Below are positions 25,740 to 38,783 of a stretch of DNA of 64,000 nt, piece after piece. The DNA is from Weissella cibaria KACC 11862 (GTDB taxonomy: Bacteria > Bacillota > Bacilli > Lactobacillales > Lactobacillaceae): NCBI RefSeq assembly GCF_000193635.1, contig NZ_AEKT01000004.1, positions 33,609-97,608 of the forward strand. The letters are read 5' to 3'. The notes under the pieces were generated by a model. It worked only from the letters and a program-made list of their open reading frames with translations. It was not told where the DNA came from and did no database searches. The position numbers were made by a program, and so were the translations under genes. Numbering within the stretch: the stretch's first letter is position 1; each line of letters begins with the position of its first letter.

Positions 25740-26390
25740 TTAATCACGCAAACCGAGTTCATCAACTTTTTCGTCAATCAAAGACAAGACCTTCTTGGCC
25801 GCTTCAGGGTCATTAACGAAATCGTACTTGTCACCATCAATACTTAGCTTAGGCGAACGGTCATAACCTTCGAACCAAGCAATGTAACGCTCGTTCAACG
25901 TCTTGTAGTAATCATACAAAGATGGGTCGTGATCAATTTGTTCGAAATCACGGCCACGCTTTTGAATACGGGCCAACATCGTATCGAAACTGACGTGGAT
26001 ATAAATCAACAAGTCTGGCGTCTTAACGATAGCATCATCAGAAAAATCAACTTGTTCCATCATGTTGTTCAACAGATCGCCGTAAATTTGGACTTCTGTT
26101 TGCGTTGCACGTTCCAAATCGGCATTCAATTGGAATAGCAACAAATCTTCAAAAATTGAACGATCAATGACGTTTAGCTTGCTGCCTTGTGCGTCCTTGA
26201 TATTGTCCATGCGCTTGTTCAAGAAATAATTTTGTAGCAAGAACGCATACTTCTTTGGATTCTCGTAGAACAAAGGCAAAATTGGGTTATCGTCCACGGA
26301 CTCATAGAATGCGTCACTTCCCAAGTGCTCAGCGAGCATAGTTGTCAAACTGGTCTTTCCAGCTCCGATAGTTCCCGATAATACGATCAT
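25740..26390 (-). CDS. Deoxynucleoside kinase (dAK/dGK family)
   Basis: A 216-residue kinase that phosphorylates deoxynucleosides in the salvage pathway. The P-loop is GTIGAGKT, the DRS motif is in IDRSIFEDLLLF, and RIQKRGRDFEQ provides the LID arginines. The family includes dCK, dGK and dAK of lactic acid bacteria; substrate choice cannot be read from this sequence. It is the first gene of a pair with serS. AGCAGGAC is the probable ribosome binding site. Confidence 0.9.
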   Translation of the reverse strand: MIVLSGTIGAGKTSLTTMLAEHLGSDAFYESVDDNPILPLFYENPKKYAFLLQNYFLNKRMDNIKDAQGSKLNVIDRSIFEDLLLFQLNADLERATQTEVQIYGDLLNNMMEQVDFSDDAIVKTPDLLIYIHVSFDTMLARIQKRGRDFEQIDHDPSLYDYYKTLNERYIAWFEGYDRSPKLSIDGDKYDFVNDPEAAKKVLSLIDEKVDELGLRD

Positions 26391-26461
26391 CGTGTCGTCC
26401 TGCTTTCTAAAATCAATATTAAGTCTATTCTACCAAATTTAAGAGGTCCTTAACACTCCCT

Positions 26462-27247
26462 TTATTTGGTCAGACGGTCTTTATAAGTTGCGCTGTATTC
26501 TTCGAGGGCTGGAATATCTGCTGACTTTGACTTATTGTAGTCGCCACCAGCGTTGCCTGTGTATTGTTCCAATGACAAATGGTACTTCGTGATGACCGCA
26601 GCTGCCCGCTTACCAACATAACGCATGTGCCATTCTTCGTGGTCATACCCGGTTGAAGTCGTTAAATCTTCTGGATAACGGACAATCAAGCCATACTTAT
26701 AGGCATTATCTTGCAACCATTGCGCAGCATCCGGGTCAGAGCCACCTTCAGCAAACAAACCACCGGTGCTACTCCGCAAATCAAACGCCAAGCCAGTTTG
26801 GTGTTCTGAGTAACCAGGTCGGGCCGAAACGGAATCAGCCGCTGCTTGACCCTGACCAGCCACATAACCATCATACAATGTCTTCTGGTAATCATAAGCC
26901 CGGTAACCGGAAACCGTATCCCCAACGTTAAAGCCAGCGGCCTTCATTGCACTAATCAATTCATCCTTTGCCTGATTCGTCTTAGGACTCAAACCACCGT
27001 TATATGGGTTGTAATCAGCTGGCAACGGGTGCTTTTTGTTAACAACCATTAACGTCGTCGCCTCGGTTGACCCGGCTTTCACCTGCACAGGATATGGCTT
27101 GGTCGTTGCCGACTTCGTTTGCTTGCTCGTGTGTTGACTAGACTTGGTAATCGACGTGGTTGGATGTTGCTGATGGGCATAAACTAAGCCCCCGGCAACC
27201 AATCCAATTACGACGACGCCAATACCAACAGTCGCACCTAATTTCAT
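26462..27247 (-). CDS. VanY-type D-alanyl-D-alanine carboxypeptidase (M15)
   Basis: Zinc peptidase of the M15B/VanY group, expected to trim the peptide stems of peptidoglycan outside the membrane. An N-terminal hydrophobic segment (residues 4-24, GATVGIGVVVIGLVAGGLVY) anchors or exports it and is followed by a Ser/Thr/Lys-rich linker. The zinc ligands and catalytic residues are in SEHQTGLAFD (SxHxxGxAxD) and EEWHMRY (ExxWH-like). Length is 261 residues. No lipobox Cys is present, so membrane anchoring by the uncleaved helix is more likely than lipidation. Confidence 0.9.
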   Translation of the reverse strand: MKLGATVGIGVVVIGLVAGGLVYAHQQHPTTSITKSSQHTSKQTKSATTKPYPVQVKAGSTEATTLMVVNKKHPLPADYNPYNGGLSPKTNQAKDELISAMKAAGFNVGDTVSGYRAYDYQKTLYDGYVAGQGQAAADSVSARPGYSEHQTGLAFDLRSSTGGLFAEGGSDPDAAQWLQDNAYKYGLIVRYPEDLTTSTGYDHEEWHMRYVGKRAAAVITKYHLSLEQYTGNAGGDYNKSKSADIPALEEYSATYKDRLTK

Positions 27248-27298
27248 GGGTTGTCTCCTTCATGCTTTTTCTGTCTGTTACTAGTTTACCACCCGAAA

Positions 27299-27337
27299 CA
27301 AAAAAGGACCCCGAACATTTCTGTTCGAGATCCTTAA
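27299..27337 (-). terminator. Terminator of the atp operon
   Basis: Minus strand AAGGATCTCGAAC / GTTCGGGGTCCTT followed by T6, after atpC. Confidence 0.85.
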
Positions 27338-27351
27338 AGTTAGTCGATTGA

Positions 27352-27768
27352 CTACTTGCCAGTCGCAACGTGGATACGGTTCACGGCACGCAACAAAGCG
27401 ACCTGAGCACGTTCTACATCACGAACTGAGCTTTCTTCAGCAAGGCGACGCTCAGCACGTTCCTTAGCTGACTCAGCACGTGTCACATCGATGTCAGCAG
27501 CACGCTCAGCGGCGTCTGACACAACAGTCAACACGTTTGAAGAGAACTCAGCAAAACCACCGCTGACAGCCAAACGTTCTTCAACGCCATTGGCCTCGTC
27601 AACAATCTTCACTTCGCTCACCTTCAAAGCTGAAATAATTGGTGCGTGGTTCGCCATGACACCCACTTCACCGCCAGTCGTGCTAAGCACAACTAACGTA
27701 GCAGTCTCATAATCGAACACGACACCATTCGGCGTTACCACCTTAACATGTAGGCTGTGTTCATTCAT
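27352..27768 (-). CDS. atpC: F1Fo ATP synthase subunit epsilon
   Basis: Central-stalk subunit of F1, 138 residues. The N-terminal beta-sandwich is clear (LHVKVVTPNGVVFDYETATL, GEVGVMANHAPIISAL) and the C-terminal helical hairpin is rich in Ala/Arg/Glu (ERAADIDVTRAESAKERAER). It couples rotation to catalysis and can inhibit ATP hydrolysis. It is the last gene of the operon, 12 bases after atpD. Confidence 0.95.
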   Translation of the reverse strand: MNEHSLHVKVVTPNGVVFDYETATLVVLSTTGGEVGVMANHAPIISALKVSEVKIVDEANGVEERLAVSGGFAEFSSNVLTVVSDAAERAADIDVTRAESAKERAERRLAEESSVRDVERAQVALLRAVNRIHVATGK

Positions 27769-27780
27769 GGCGCGCCCTCA

Positions 27781-29196
<1,416 letters not shown>

Positions 29197-29224
29197 TCAT
29201 TTCAAAGGGGTTACGCCGCTTGGA

Positions 29225-30103
29225 CTAATCCAAGGCAGCCATACCACCTGTAATTTCTGTAATTTCCGTCGTAATCGCACTTTGACGCGCACGGTTGAAT
29301 TGCAACTCCAACGTGTTAATCACTTCCTTGGCGTTATCAGTTGCCGATGACATGGCGTTGGCCGAAGCCGCGTGCTCAGCCGTCTTGGCATCCAAGATAG
29401 CACCATAGACCAAACTCTCAGCATATTGTGGCAAAACCACACCCAAGATTTGTTCTGGAGAAGGATCCATTTCGTAATCCGCCTTCAAACCGCCTTCTTC
29501 AGTTGGTTCCATGTCGTCAGTCGTAACTGGCAACATCTTCTCCAAACGAAGATCGTTTTGAATACGTGATACGAAGTGTTGGTATGCAACAGTCAACTCA
29601 TCAAAGACTTCGTTGTCGTACATTGTCGTAACGGTCTTAACGATTTCGCGAACCTCGTTAAAGGTAGGCACATCAGACACACCACGGTACTCGTAAGCAA
29701 CATTGAAGCCACGCTTCTTGAAGAAGTCTGAGGCGTTACCACCAACGGCCAAAATAACCACTTGGTCAGGCGTCAATTGACGCTCTTCAATAACTGCCAT
29801 CATACCCTTCAATAGCGTTGAGTTATAACCACCAACCAAACCACGATCAGAAGAGATGACCAAGAAGCCAACCTTCTTCACATCACGTTGTTCAAGCAAA
29901 GTACCTGAAACATTGTTGATGTGTGCATTAGCTAAGTGTGCCACAACGTCATGCAAGGCGTTAGCATACGTTGTGTATGAACCACCGTGACGTTGAATTT
30001 GACTCAACTTAGCCGTAGAAACCATTTGCATGGCACTCGTGATTTGTCGCGTCTTTTTTGTTGAGGCAATTCGGCGTTGAATATCTTGCAAAGAAGCTGC
30101 CAT
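29225..30103 (-). CDS. atpG: F1Fo ATP synthase subunit gamma
   Basis: Rotating shaft of F1, 292 residues. The N-terminal coiled coil ([30 protein letters not shown]) and the C-terminal coil ([20 protein letters not shown]) are typical. The central domain contains [11 protein letters not shown]. It sits between atpA (18 bases away) and atpD (43 bases away). Confidence 0.97.
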   Translation of the reverse strand: MAASLQDIQRRIASTKKTRQITSAMQMVSTAKLSQIQRHGGSYTTYANALHDVVAHLANAHINNVSGTLLEQRDVKKVGFLVISSDRGLVGGYNSTLLKGMMAVIEERQLTPDQVVILAVGGNASDFFKKRGFNVAYEYRGVSDVPTFNEVREIVKTVTTMYDNEVFDELTVAYQHFVSRIQNDLRLEKMLPVTTDDMEPTEEGGLKADYEMDPSPEQILGVVLPQYAESLVYGAILDAKTAEHAASANAMSSATDNAKEVINTLELQFNRARQSAITTEITEITGGMAALD

Positions 30104-30121
30104 TTATCGCCCCTCCCTTAA

Positions 30122-31663
<1,542 letters not shown>

Positions 31664-31708
31664 CTATTCATCACACACAACATCAATTTCTACTAGATTT
31701 TCAGATTA

Positions 31709-32251
31709 CTAGCGGATGATACTCTGACGAATAGCAGCTAACTTAGTTGCTAATGACCCATCCAAAATCTGGTTGTTAGCTCGCACAACAACACCACCAA
31801 GTAAGTTTTCGTCAACAGATTGTGTCAACTTAACTTCCTTTGCATCAAAACGGTTTGCAAGTTGCGCCGTCATCCGGGCAGCTTGTTCGTCACTCAATGC
31901 AACGGCCGTCTTAACTTCTGCGTATACCACACCTTCAGCCTTGTTAACCAAAGCTTCGTATGCCGTAATAATCGCTGGTAGGTTGCTGAAACGGCGGTAA
32001 TCATACGCCATTTGAAGCAAGTTAGTTACCACTTGGCTAGTCCCATCTGATAGCGTTGCTACCATTTGCTTCTTAGCCGACTCAGGCACACGCATTGATT
32101 CAATGGCCTTCGTCAATTCTGGGTTTTCCACCAATACTGTACGAACTTCAGCTAATTCAGCCAAATTCGCAGCATCCGTGTTCTGGTCATGGGTTAATTC
32201 GAACAAAGCAACGGCATATCGCTTAGCAATCGTTGCTTGATCCAATGCCAT
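31709..32251 (-). CDS. atpH: F1Fo ATP synthase subunit delta
   Basis: Peripheral stalk subunit linking alpha to b, 180 residues. The N-terminal helical domain begins IAKRYAVALFELT and the C-terminal conserved region reads LLGGVVVRANNQILDGSLAT. It overlaps the atpF stop by one base, indicating translational coupling. Confidence 0.95.
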   Translation of the reverse strand: MALDQATIAKRYAVALFELTHDQNTDAANLAELAEVRTVLVENPELTKAIESMRVPESAKKQMVATLSDGTSQVVTNLLQMAYDYRRFSNLPAIITAYEALVNKAEGVVYAEVKTAVALSDEQAARMTAQLANRFDAKEVKLTQSVDENLLGGVVVRANNQILDGSLATKLAAIRQSIIR

Positions 32252-32766
32252 TACTTGTTACCTAACCCTTCGATGTAGGCGTCAATCAACGCCTTTTGAT
32301 CATCTAACTTTAGTTCCTTTTGGATAATCTTTTGTGCGATTGATACTGACAATTCAGCAACATCATTCTTCACGCCAGCCATAGCCTCGGCACGCTCTTG
32401 CTCGATTTGAGCTGAAGCTTGATCCTTTGTGGCTTGGGCAGCTGCATGCGCGTCAGCAACGATTTGATCACGTTGCTTACCTGCTGCAGTCTTAGCGTCA
32501 GCGATGATGCCATTTGCGTCAGTACGTGCTGTTTGCAATTGAGCTGAACGCTCAGCTGCATCAGCTTCGGCTTGCTTGCGGGCCTCTTCAGCAGAGTCCA
32601 AATCGCGAGAAACCTTATCCGCACGGCTTTCCATCATCTTTACTACTGGACCCCAAGCGAAGTGCTTAATAAGAAGCATCAACACTAGGAAAGCCACTAG
32701 TACAAACAACATGTTACCCAAAGCCAACCCTTCGCTAGCACCTGCTAGAACAATTTGATTAATCAT
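32251..32766 (-). CDS. atpF: F1Fo ATP synthase subunit b
   Basis: Membrane-anchored peripheral stalk, 171 residues. One N-terminal membrane helix (about residues 14-36, ALGNMLFVLVAFLVLMLLIK) is followed by a long charged helix rich in Ala/Glu/Lys/Arg that dimerises (DLDSAEEARKQAEADAAERS onward). It starts 24 bases after atpE. Confidence 0.96.
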   Translation of the reverse strand: MINQIVLAGASEGLALGNMLFVLVAFLVLMLLIKHFAWGPVVKMMESRADKVSRDLDSAEEARKQAEADAAERSAQLQTARTDANGIIADAKTAAGKQRDQIVADAHAAAQATKDQASAQIEQERAEAMAGVKNDVAELSVSIAQKIIQKELKLDDQKALIDAYIEGLGNK

Positions 32767-32790
32767 AATTAGTTGGCCTCCGCGTTACTA

Positions 32791-33763
<973 letters not shown>

Positions 33764-33842
33764 AGAAATCCACCTCTTTCCTTTCTAAATATAATTGAGC
33801 GGCGATGCGCAGAACACAGGACCGTTAAACTTTTACCCCCCT

Positions 33843-33870
33843 ATATTACGCTTTTAGGAACGAAATTCAA
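33843..33870 (-). promoter_or_regulatory. Likely promoter of the atp operon
   Basis: Minus strand: -35 TTGAAT (33865-33870), 16-bp spacer, -10 TAATAT (33843-33848), about 80 bases before atpB. Confidence 0.5.
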
Positions 33871-34042
33871 CGTTTTAGCATTCAACAAATTTGTCCCAAA
33901 TGTGCAACCATTTAAGAAAAGGCCCATTTACCGCCGTTTTAATCATTCCAATTAGGAATGATTTGATATTAATATCCAGAATTGATATTTTCTGACTTGC
34001 CAAACCCGCGTCATTAAGCGTTTTTGTACCATTTTTACAAAT

Positions 34043-34075
34043 AAAAAGCGACGTCGCTTTTACGCAACGTCGCCT
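34043..34075 (-). terminator. Terminator after the uracil permease gene
   Basis: Minus strand GGCGACGT / ACGTCGCT stem followed by T5. Confidence 0.75.
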
Positions 34076-34090
34076 ATTCTTGAATATTTA

Positions 34091-35368
34091 TTACTTTTCA
34101 GAAGCTGCCTTTTGTGGCAAAACCAAATTCAATACAATTCCCAAAACAGTCGCAATTGCTACGCCTGAAAATTGGATAATGTCATTACCATGACCAACTT
34201 GCAAGTAGGCATTTCCAATTCCGATAACCAAAACTGATGAGGCAATCATCAAATTGCGCTTCAAGTTGAAGTCGATCTTGTTTTCAACGATGATACGCAA
34301 ACCAGAAGCTGCGATCACCCCGAACAGCAAGAATGAGACACCACCGGTAACAGCACCCGGAATTGATTGAATCAAAGCCGACAACTTACCCACGAATGAG
34401 AACAAAATGGCGAAGACGGCTGCACCAATCAAGACGTACACTGAGTGAACCTTGGTAATGGCCATAACACCGATATTTTCACCGTATGACGTCACTGACG
34501 GTCCACCGACCAAACCAGCGAAGATTGAGGCTGTACCATCACCAGCCAACGTCCGGTGCAAACCAGGGTTACGCATGAAGTCTCGGCCTGTCAAATCATC
34601 CAAGACCATCAAGTGACCCAAGTGTTCGGTAATTGTAACCAACGCTAGCGGTGCCATCACGATAATCGCACCCCAGTGCATCACAGGCTTGTAATCCACA
34701 AATGGCACATCAAAATCTGGCAAGGCAAACCATGCCGCGTGCGCAACTGGTGCCAAATCAACCAACCCAAACAAAATCGCGAAGATGTATCCACCCACGA
34801 TACCCAGCAAAATGGGAATCAAGCCCAAGAAGCCCTTAAGGAACATGTTGAAGACGATTGTCAAAGCCAACGTGATCATCGCCACTGCAAAGACCCGAAT
34901 ATCATACTTGCCATTCAACAACGTTGCTGATTGTGCAGCAGATGATGACAATGACAGCCCGATGACCATGATAATTGGCCCCACCACAATCGGTGGCAAC
35001 AACTTTTCAATCCAGTTCGTCCCGATGAACGCCACAATCGCAGCGACAATCAAGTAAACAATACCAACCGAGATAACGCCGGTTGCCACACCGGGGTAGC
35101 CAGTTGTTTTCATTAAGGCCACCATCGGAATAATAAATGCAAAACTTGATCCCATGTACGCTGGAATTTGACGCTTCGTAATCAAGATGTGTAGCAAAGT
35201 TCCCACACCTGAACTAAACAGCGCAATTCCGGGGTTCAAACCAACCAACAACGGTACCAACACCGTTGACCCAAACATTGAGAACATGTGTTGCAATGAC
35301 AACCCAATCCATTGCAAGAAGCCCGGCCGTTCATTGACGTCTAGGACCACATCACGTTTCGTTTCCAT
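34091..35368 (-). CDS. Uracil permease (NCS2 family)
   Basis: Proton-coupled uracil importer of the nucleobase/cation symporter 2 family (UraA/PyrP type), 425 residues with about 14 membrane segments. Family landmarks are LQHMFSMFGSTVLVPLLVGL at the start and LGHLMVLDDLTGRDFMRNPG, containing the substrate-binding acidic region, followed by GLVGGPSVTSYGENIGV. It is preceded by a PyrR-type attenuator, which links its expression to pyrimidine nucleotide supply. The nearby upp converts the imported uracil to UMP. Confidence 0.93.
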   Translation of the reverse strand: METKRDVVLDVNERPGFLQWIGLSLQHMFSMFGSTVLVPLLVGLNPGIALFSSGVGTLLHILITKRQIPAYMGSSFAFIIPMVALMKTTGYPGVATGVISVGIVYLIVAAIVAFIGTNWIEKLLPPIVVGPIIMVIGLSLSSSAAQSATLLNGKYDIRVFAVAMITLALTIVFNMFLKGFLGLIPILLGIVGGYIFAILFGLVDLAPVAHAAWFALPDFDVPFVDYKPVMHWGAIIVMAPLALVTITEHLGHLMVLDDLTGRDFMRNPGLHRTLAGDGTASIFAGLVGGPSVTSYGENIGVMAITKVHSVYVLIGAAVFAILFSFVGKLSALIQSIPGAVTGGVSFLLFGVIAASGLRIIVENKIDFNLKRNLMIASSVLVIGIGNAYLQVGHGNDIIQFSGVAIATVLGIVLNLVLPQKAASEK

Positions 35369-35395
35369 AATAACACTCCTCTTTCATCGCCTTTA

Positions 35396-35436
35396 AAAAC
35401 AAAAGCAGCCAAGATGACTCATCATCCCAGCTGCTA
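35396..35436 (-). terminator. Attenuator terminator in the uracil permease leader
   Basis: Minus strand AGCAGC-TGGGATGA / TCATC-TTGGCTGCT stem followed by a T-rich run, ending about 30 bases before the permease start. Confidence 0.75.
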
Positions 35437-35492
35437 AATCTTGTAACGTGCGGTTGTGTTAGTCCTACTACCCCAATAGTACGTTAGTCGAT

Positions 35493-35515
35493 CTTGTTAG
35501 TCTCGCTGGGCTAAC
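35493..35515 (-). promoter_or_regulatory. PyrR-binding RNA hairpin
   Basis: Minus-strand RNA stem GTTAG/CTAAC with loop CCCAGCGAGA and trailing CAAG matches the PyrR-binding loop consensus (CCNGNGAGG-like). With the downstream terminator it forms a UMP-responsive attenuator. Confidence 0.7.
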
Positions 35516-35539
35516 TTAAAGACGTTCTTTATGTCTATT

Positions 35540-35568
35540 AGTATATAGTAGTTAAAACTCTTGGTAAA
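35540..35568 (-). promoter_or_regulatory. Promoter of the uracil permease gene
   Basis: Minus strand: -35 TTTACC (35563-35568), 17-bp spacer, -10 TATACT (35540-35545), upstream of the PyrR hairpin. Confidence 0.65.
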
Positions 35569-35595
35569 CACTTCCGTTCGTGTTAAACGTTTTAC

Positions 35596-36006
35596 TTAAA
35601 AATTGATCACTTCTGGGGCTTCAACGAATGACGCCAACAAAGCTGATGGGAAAGTCAACTCCAAAATGATTTCTTGTTCTGGCGTTGGGTGACCAGCCAT
35701 GAAGCCCTTATTTTCTTCGAAATAGTGCTTCACATCAGCCCACGTCTTCTCAGAGCGTACCAGCGTTCCCTTGTTTGATGAAATTCGGCGACCGCCCTCA
35801 CCCATCATGGTATTAAACGCAACCTTACTGTTTGCATCCAATTCAGCAACCTTGGCAGAAGCTGGGTCAGTTACCAAGTACCACTTATTAGGCGCTTCAG
35901 TTGATTGTGCAAAGCCCATGATGCGAGTTGATGGTTGGTTATCAACCGCCGTTGCCATCACCAACAATTGACCAGCCGCAGCCACGTATTCGTTAAAGTT
36001 TGCCAT
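35596..36006 (-). CDS. Pyridoxamine 5'-phosphate oxidase-like flavin-binding protein
   Basis: A 136-residue split-barrel protein of the pyridoxamine phosphate oxidase-like group, likely binding FMN or another flavin/haem-type cofactor. The sequence begins MANFNEYVAAAGQLLVMATA, with QPSTRIMGFAQ and KVAFNTMMGEGGRRIS in the positions that form the barrel and cofactor site. The actual reaction is unknown. It appears to be a single gene. Confidence 0.75.
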   Translation of the reverse strand: MANFNEYVAAAGQLLVMATAVDNQPSTRIMGFAQSTEAPNKWYLVTDPASAKVAELDANSKVAFNTMMGEGGRRISSNKGTLVRSEKTWADVKHYFEENKGFMAGHPTPEQEIILELTFPSALLASFVEAPEVINF

Positions 36007-36071
36007 ATGTGCAATTTCTCACTTTCTTTTCGTTACCTACATTCTAACAGAAAGAAAGTTGACTTGCTGGT

Positions 36072-36707
36072 TTAAATTGACTTTAATTCTCGCAAAGCAT
36101 CCGGAATTGCAACATCCCCATCGTGCATCGTAATGACCCGACGGTACGTGTTCTCAGCCTGCAACAGTGCTGCCAAAACAGCCGCAACGTTCGGAATAGC
36201 ATTCTTACCCGGCTCAGTTGGGTCAAGCGCAACTAAGCCTGTTGCCGGCTCTTCAACCAATGAACCCGGTTGTAAGATGGTGTAATCCAACTTGGTATTA
36301 TCCATCAACCATCGATCAGCAAAGAACTTGGCAATGTTGTAGTCACGCAATCCTTCACCCCATTCAGCTGGTGACGTTGCGTTCCACGATGACAACATGA
36401 TAAAGCGCTTAATACCCAAGGCTTCGGCAGCGTTTTCCAACTTAACTGCTCCAAAGGCGTCAATTTGCAATAAATTCTTACCGCGTGAACCAGCTACGAA
36501 ATAGATAGCATCCACTGCCAACGGACGCAACTCACCAATTAGCGTGGCTTCATCAGCCAACAAGTCAATGTTCTTAACCGTTACACCGGCACCAAAATCT
36601 TGGTCAGTATGACGTGTCCCTGCCACAACTTCACGGCCATCCGCGACCAATTGCTTCACTAGTTCCTCACCAACACGACCGCTTGCACCAACAACTAATA
36701 CTTTCAT
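36072..36707 (-). CDS. NAD(P)-binding atypical short-chain dehydrogenase
   Basis: A 211-residue Rossmann protein similar to YwnB/YtfG-like NAD(P)-dependent reductases. The nucleotide motif is VVGASGRVGEELVKQL, with VVAGTRH next. The segment FIMLSSWNATSP and a later DYTILQPGSL are typical of this group. An upstream extension to 36863 is possible, but ATG 36707 has a strong AGGAGAT ribosome binding site. The substrate is unknown. Confidence 0.82.
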   Translation of the reverse strand: MKVLVVGASGRVGEELVKQLVADGREVVAGTRHTDQDFGAGVTVKNIDLLADEATLIGELRPLAVDAIYFVAGSRGKNLLQIDAFGAVKLENAAEALGIKRFIMLSSWNATSPAEWGEGLRDYNIAKFFADRWLMDNTKLDYTILQPGSLVEEPATGLVALDPTEPGKNAIPNVAAVLAALLQAENTYRRVITMHDGDVAIPDALRELKSI

Positions 36708-36759
36708 GTGTATCTCCTTTTCATCACTGACAATATCTTTCATCTTACCCCACCATAAC

Positions 36760-36800
36760 AAAAATAGAGGCTGAATGATATTAATCACTCTGCCTCTACT
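36760..36800 (-). terminator. Terminator after upp
   Basis: Minus strand TAGAGGCAGAGTGAT / ATCATTCAGCCTCTA followed by T5. Confidence 0.85.
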
Positions 36801-36813
36801 ATTAAATTTACAA

Positions 36814-37443
36814 TTAGTGAGTACCGAACAAACGGTCACCGGCATCACCCAAACCTGGGACAATGTAACCGTGCTCGTTCAAACCTTCGTCCAAACCAGC
36901 CGTGTACACGTCAACGTCAGGGTGGGCCTTTTGTACTGTCTCAACACCGATTGGGGCTGAAACCAACGTAATCAACTTAATCTTCGTAGCGCCACGCTTC
37001 TTCAACGCATCAATCGCCATAACCGCTGAACCACCAGTGGCCAACATTGGATCAACAACCAACACTTCACGTTGGTCAATATCCTCTGGCAACTTAACGA
37101 AGTATTCAACTGGCTCCAATGACTCTTCATCACGGTACATACCAATGTGACCGATACGAGCGGCTGGGATCAACTTCATAATACCGTCGACCATGCCCAA
37201 ACCGGCACGCAAAATTGGCACAATAGCCAACTTCTTACCAGCCAACGTCTTTTGCGTCGTCTTGGCAACTGGTGTTTCAACAACAACATCTTCAACTGGC
37301 AAATCACGCGTTACTTCGTACGCCATCAATGATGCAATTTCATCAACAATTTCGCGGAACTCCTTCGTTCCAACGTTCTTATCACGAATAATCGTTAGCT
37401 TGTGTTGAATCAATGGGTGATCAAAAACAGTAAGCTTGCTCAT
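36814..37443 (-). CDS. upp: Uracil phosphoribosyltransferase
   Basis: Salvage enzyme forming UMP from uracil and PRPP, 209 residues. The PRPP-binding loop reads [14 protein letters not shown] and the uracil-binding end contains [12 protein letters not shown]. The N-terminal part carries TDRPVEDV-like and [12 protein letters not shown] segments normal for the family. GGAGT precedes the ATG. Downstream of glyA in the conserved Firmicutes order glyA-upp-atp. Confidence 0.97.
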   Translation of the reverse strand: MSKLTVFDHPLIQHKLTIIRDKNVGTKEFREIVDEIASLMAYEVTRDLPVEDVVVETPVAKTTQKTLAGKKLAIVPILRAGLGMVDGIMKLIPAARIGHIGMYRDEESLEPVEYFVKLPEDIDQREVLVVDPMLATGGSAVMAIDALKKRGATKIKLITLVSAPIGVETVQKAHPDVDVYTAGLDEGLNEHGYIVPGLGDAGDRLFGTH

Positions 37444-37485
37444 GTCATTTACTCCAATTCATTTTCTTCTATTATACAGGTTATG

Positions 37486-38736
37486 TTATTCCGCGTGCTC
37501 AATTCCGCTCAATGGGAATTGATCCGTCAATGCAACAACTTCCGCTGCAATCAAATCAAGGACTTCTTGGTTATCGTGGTTCTCAAAGGCACGCAAAATC
37601 ATGTGCGCCACTTGACGCGCCTCGTGCTCCTTGAAGCCGCGGGTCGTAATTGCTGGCGTTCCGATGCGAATACCTGACGTAATGAACGGACTACGTGGCT
37701 CGTTTGGAATGGCTTCCTTATTAGTCGTGATGTGAATACTATCCAATAAGTTTTGCGCTTCCTTACCTGTCAAACCAGTTGCAGTCAAATCCAAGTTAAA
37801 GAGGTGGTTATCTGTGCCACCAGAAACAACACGGACCAAATCAGATTGCTCGAAGACTTCTGCCATTGCCTTAGCGTTGGCCACGATTTGTTGACCATAC
37901 GCCTTGAAACTAGGTTGCATATCCTCATAGAACGCAGCCGCCTTACCCGCAATCACGTGTTCCAATGGACCACCTTGCGTGCCTGGGAAGACTGCTGAAT
38001 TCAACTTCTTGCCTAGTTCAGCCTTGGCCAAAATCATACCACCGCGTGGGCCACGCAACGTCTTGTGCGTCGTCGTTGTCACAACATCTGCAATGCCAAC
38101 TGGTGATGGATGAACGCCGGCTGCAATTAAGCCGGCGATGTGGGCCATATCAACCATCAAATAAGCACCAACTGAATCGGCGATTTGACGGAAACGGTCA
38201 AAGTCAATGAATCGTGAATATGCTGACGCACCCGTCACAATCAACTTCGGTTGGAATTCATCAGCCAACGCTTGCACTTGATCGTAATCAATCAACTCGT
38301 TCTCATCCAATCCATATGAGTGGAATTGGTAAGTCTTACCTGAGAAGTTAACTGATGAGCCATGTGTCAAGTGACCACCAGCGTTTAGGTCCATCCCCAA
38401 CACGTGGTCACCGTGCTCAAGCAAAGCCGCATAAACAGCGGCATTTGCTTGCGACCCTGAATGCGGTTGCACATTGGCGTATTCGGCACCAAACAATTCC
38501 TTTGCCCGGTCAATCGCCAATTGTTCAACTTGGTCAATGTATTCTGTACCACCGTAGTAACGCTTACCTGGGTAACCTTCAGCGTACTTATTTGTCAAAA
38601 CACTACCTTGTGCCGCACGGACACCTGCTGATGCAATATTCTCAGATGCAATCAATTCAATGTTGTGTTCTTGACGATCGCTTTCACGATCAATCGCTGC
38701 CCACAACTCTGGATCAAATTCACGATAATTTGTCAT
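37486..38736 (-). CDS. glyA: Serine hydroxymethyltransferase
   Basis: PLP enzyme interconverting serine and glycine and supplying one-carbon units, 416 residues. The PLP lysine lies in [18 protein letters not shown] and the start contains [10 protein letters not shown]. The preferred ATG 38736 has AGGAGGTC upstream; the frame extends to 38763 without a better site. It is part of the prfA-prmC-ywlC-glyA-upp series. Confidence 0.97.
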   Translation of the reverse strand: MTNYREFDPELWAAIDRESDRQEHNIELIASENIASAGVRAAQGSVLTNKYAEGYPGKRYYGGTEYIDQVEQLAIDRAKELFGAEYANVQPHSGSQANAAVYAALLEHGDHVLGMDLNAGGHLTHGSSVNFSGKTYQFHSYGLDENELIDYDQVQALADEFQPKLIVTGASAYSRFIDFDRFRQIADSVGAYLMVDMAHIAGLIAAGVHPSPVGIADVVTTTTHKTLRGPRGGMILAKAELGKKLNSAVFPGTQGGPLEHVIAGKAAAFYEDMQPSFKAYGQQIVANAKAMAEVFEQSDLVRVVSGGTDNHLFNLDLTATGLTGKEAQNLLDSIHITTNKEAIPNEPRSPFITSGIRIGTPAITTRGFKEHEARQVAHMILRAFENHDNQEVLDLIAAEVVALTDQFPLSGIEHAE

Positions 38737-38783
38737 TCGCAATGACCTCCTATATATCCCCAATAACTATTACAGCCCCAAAG

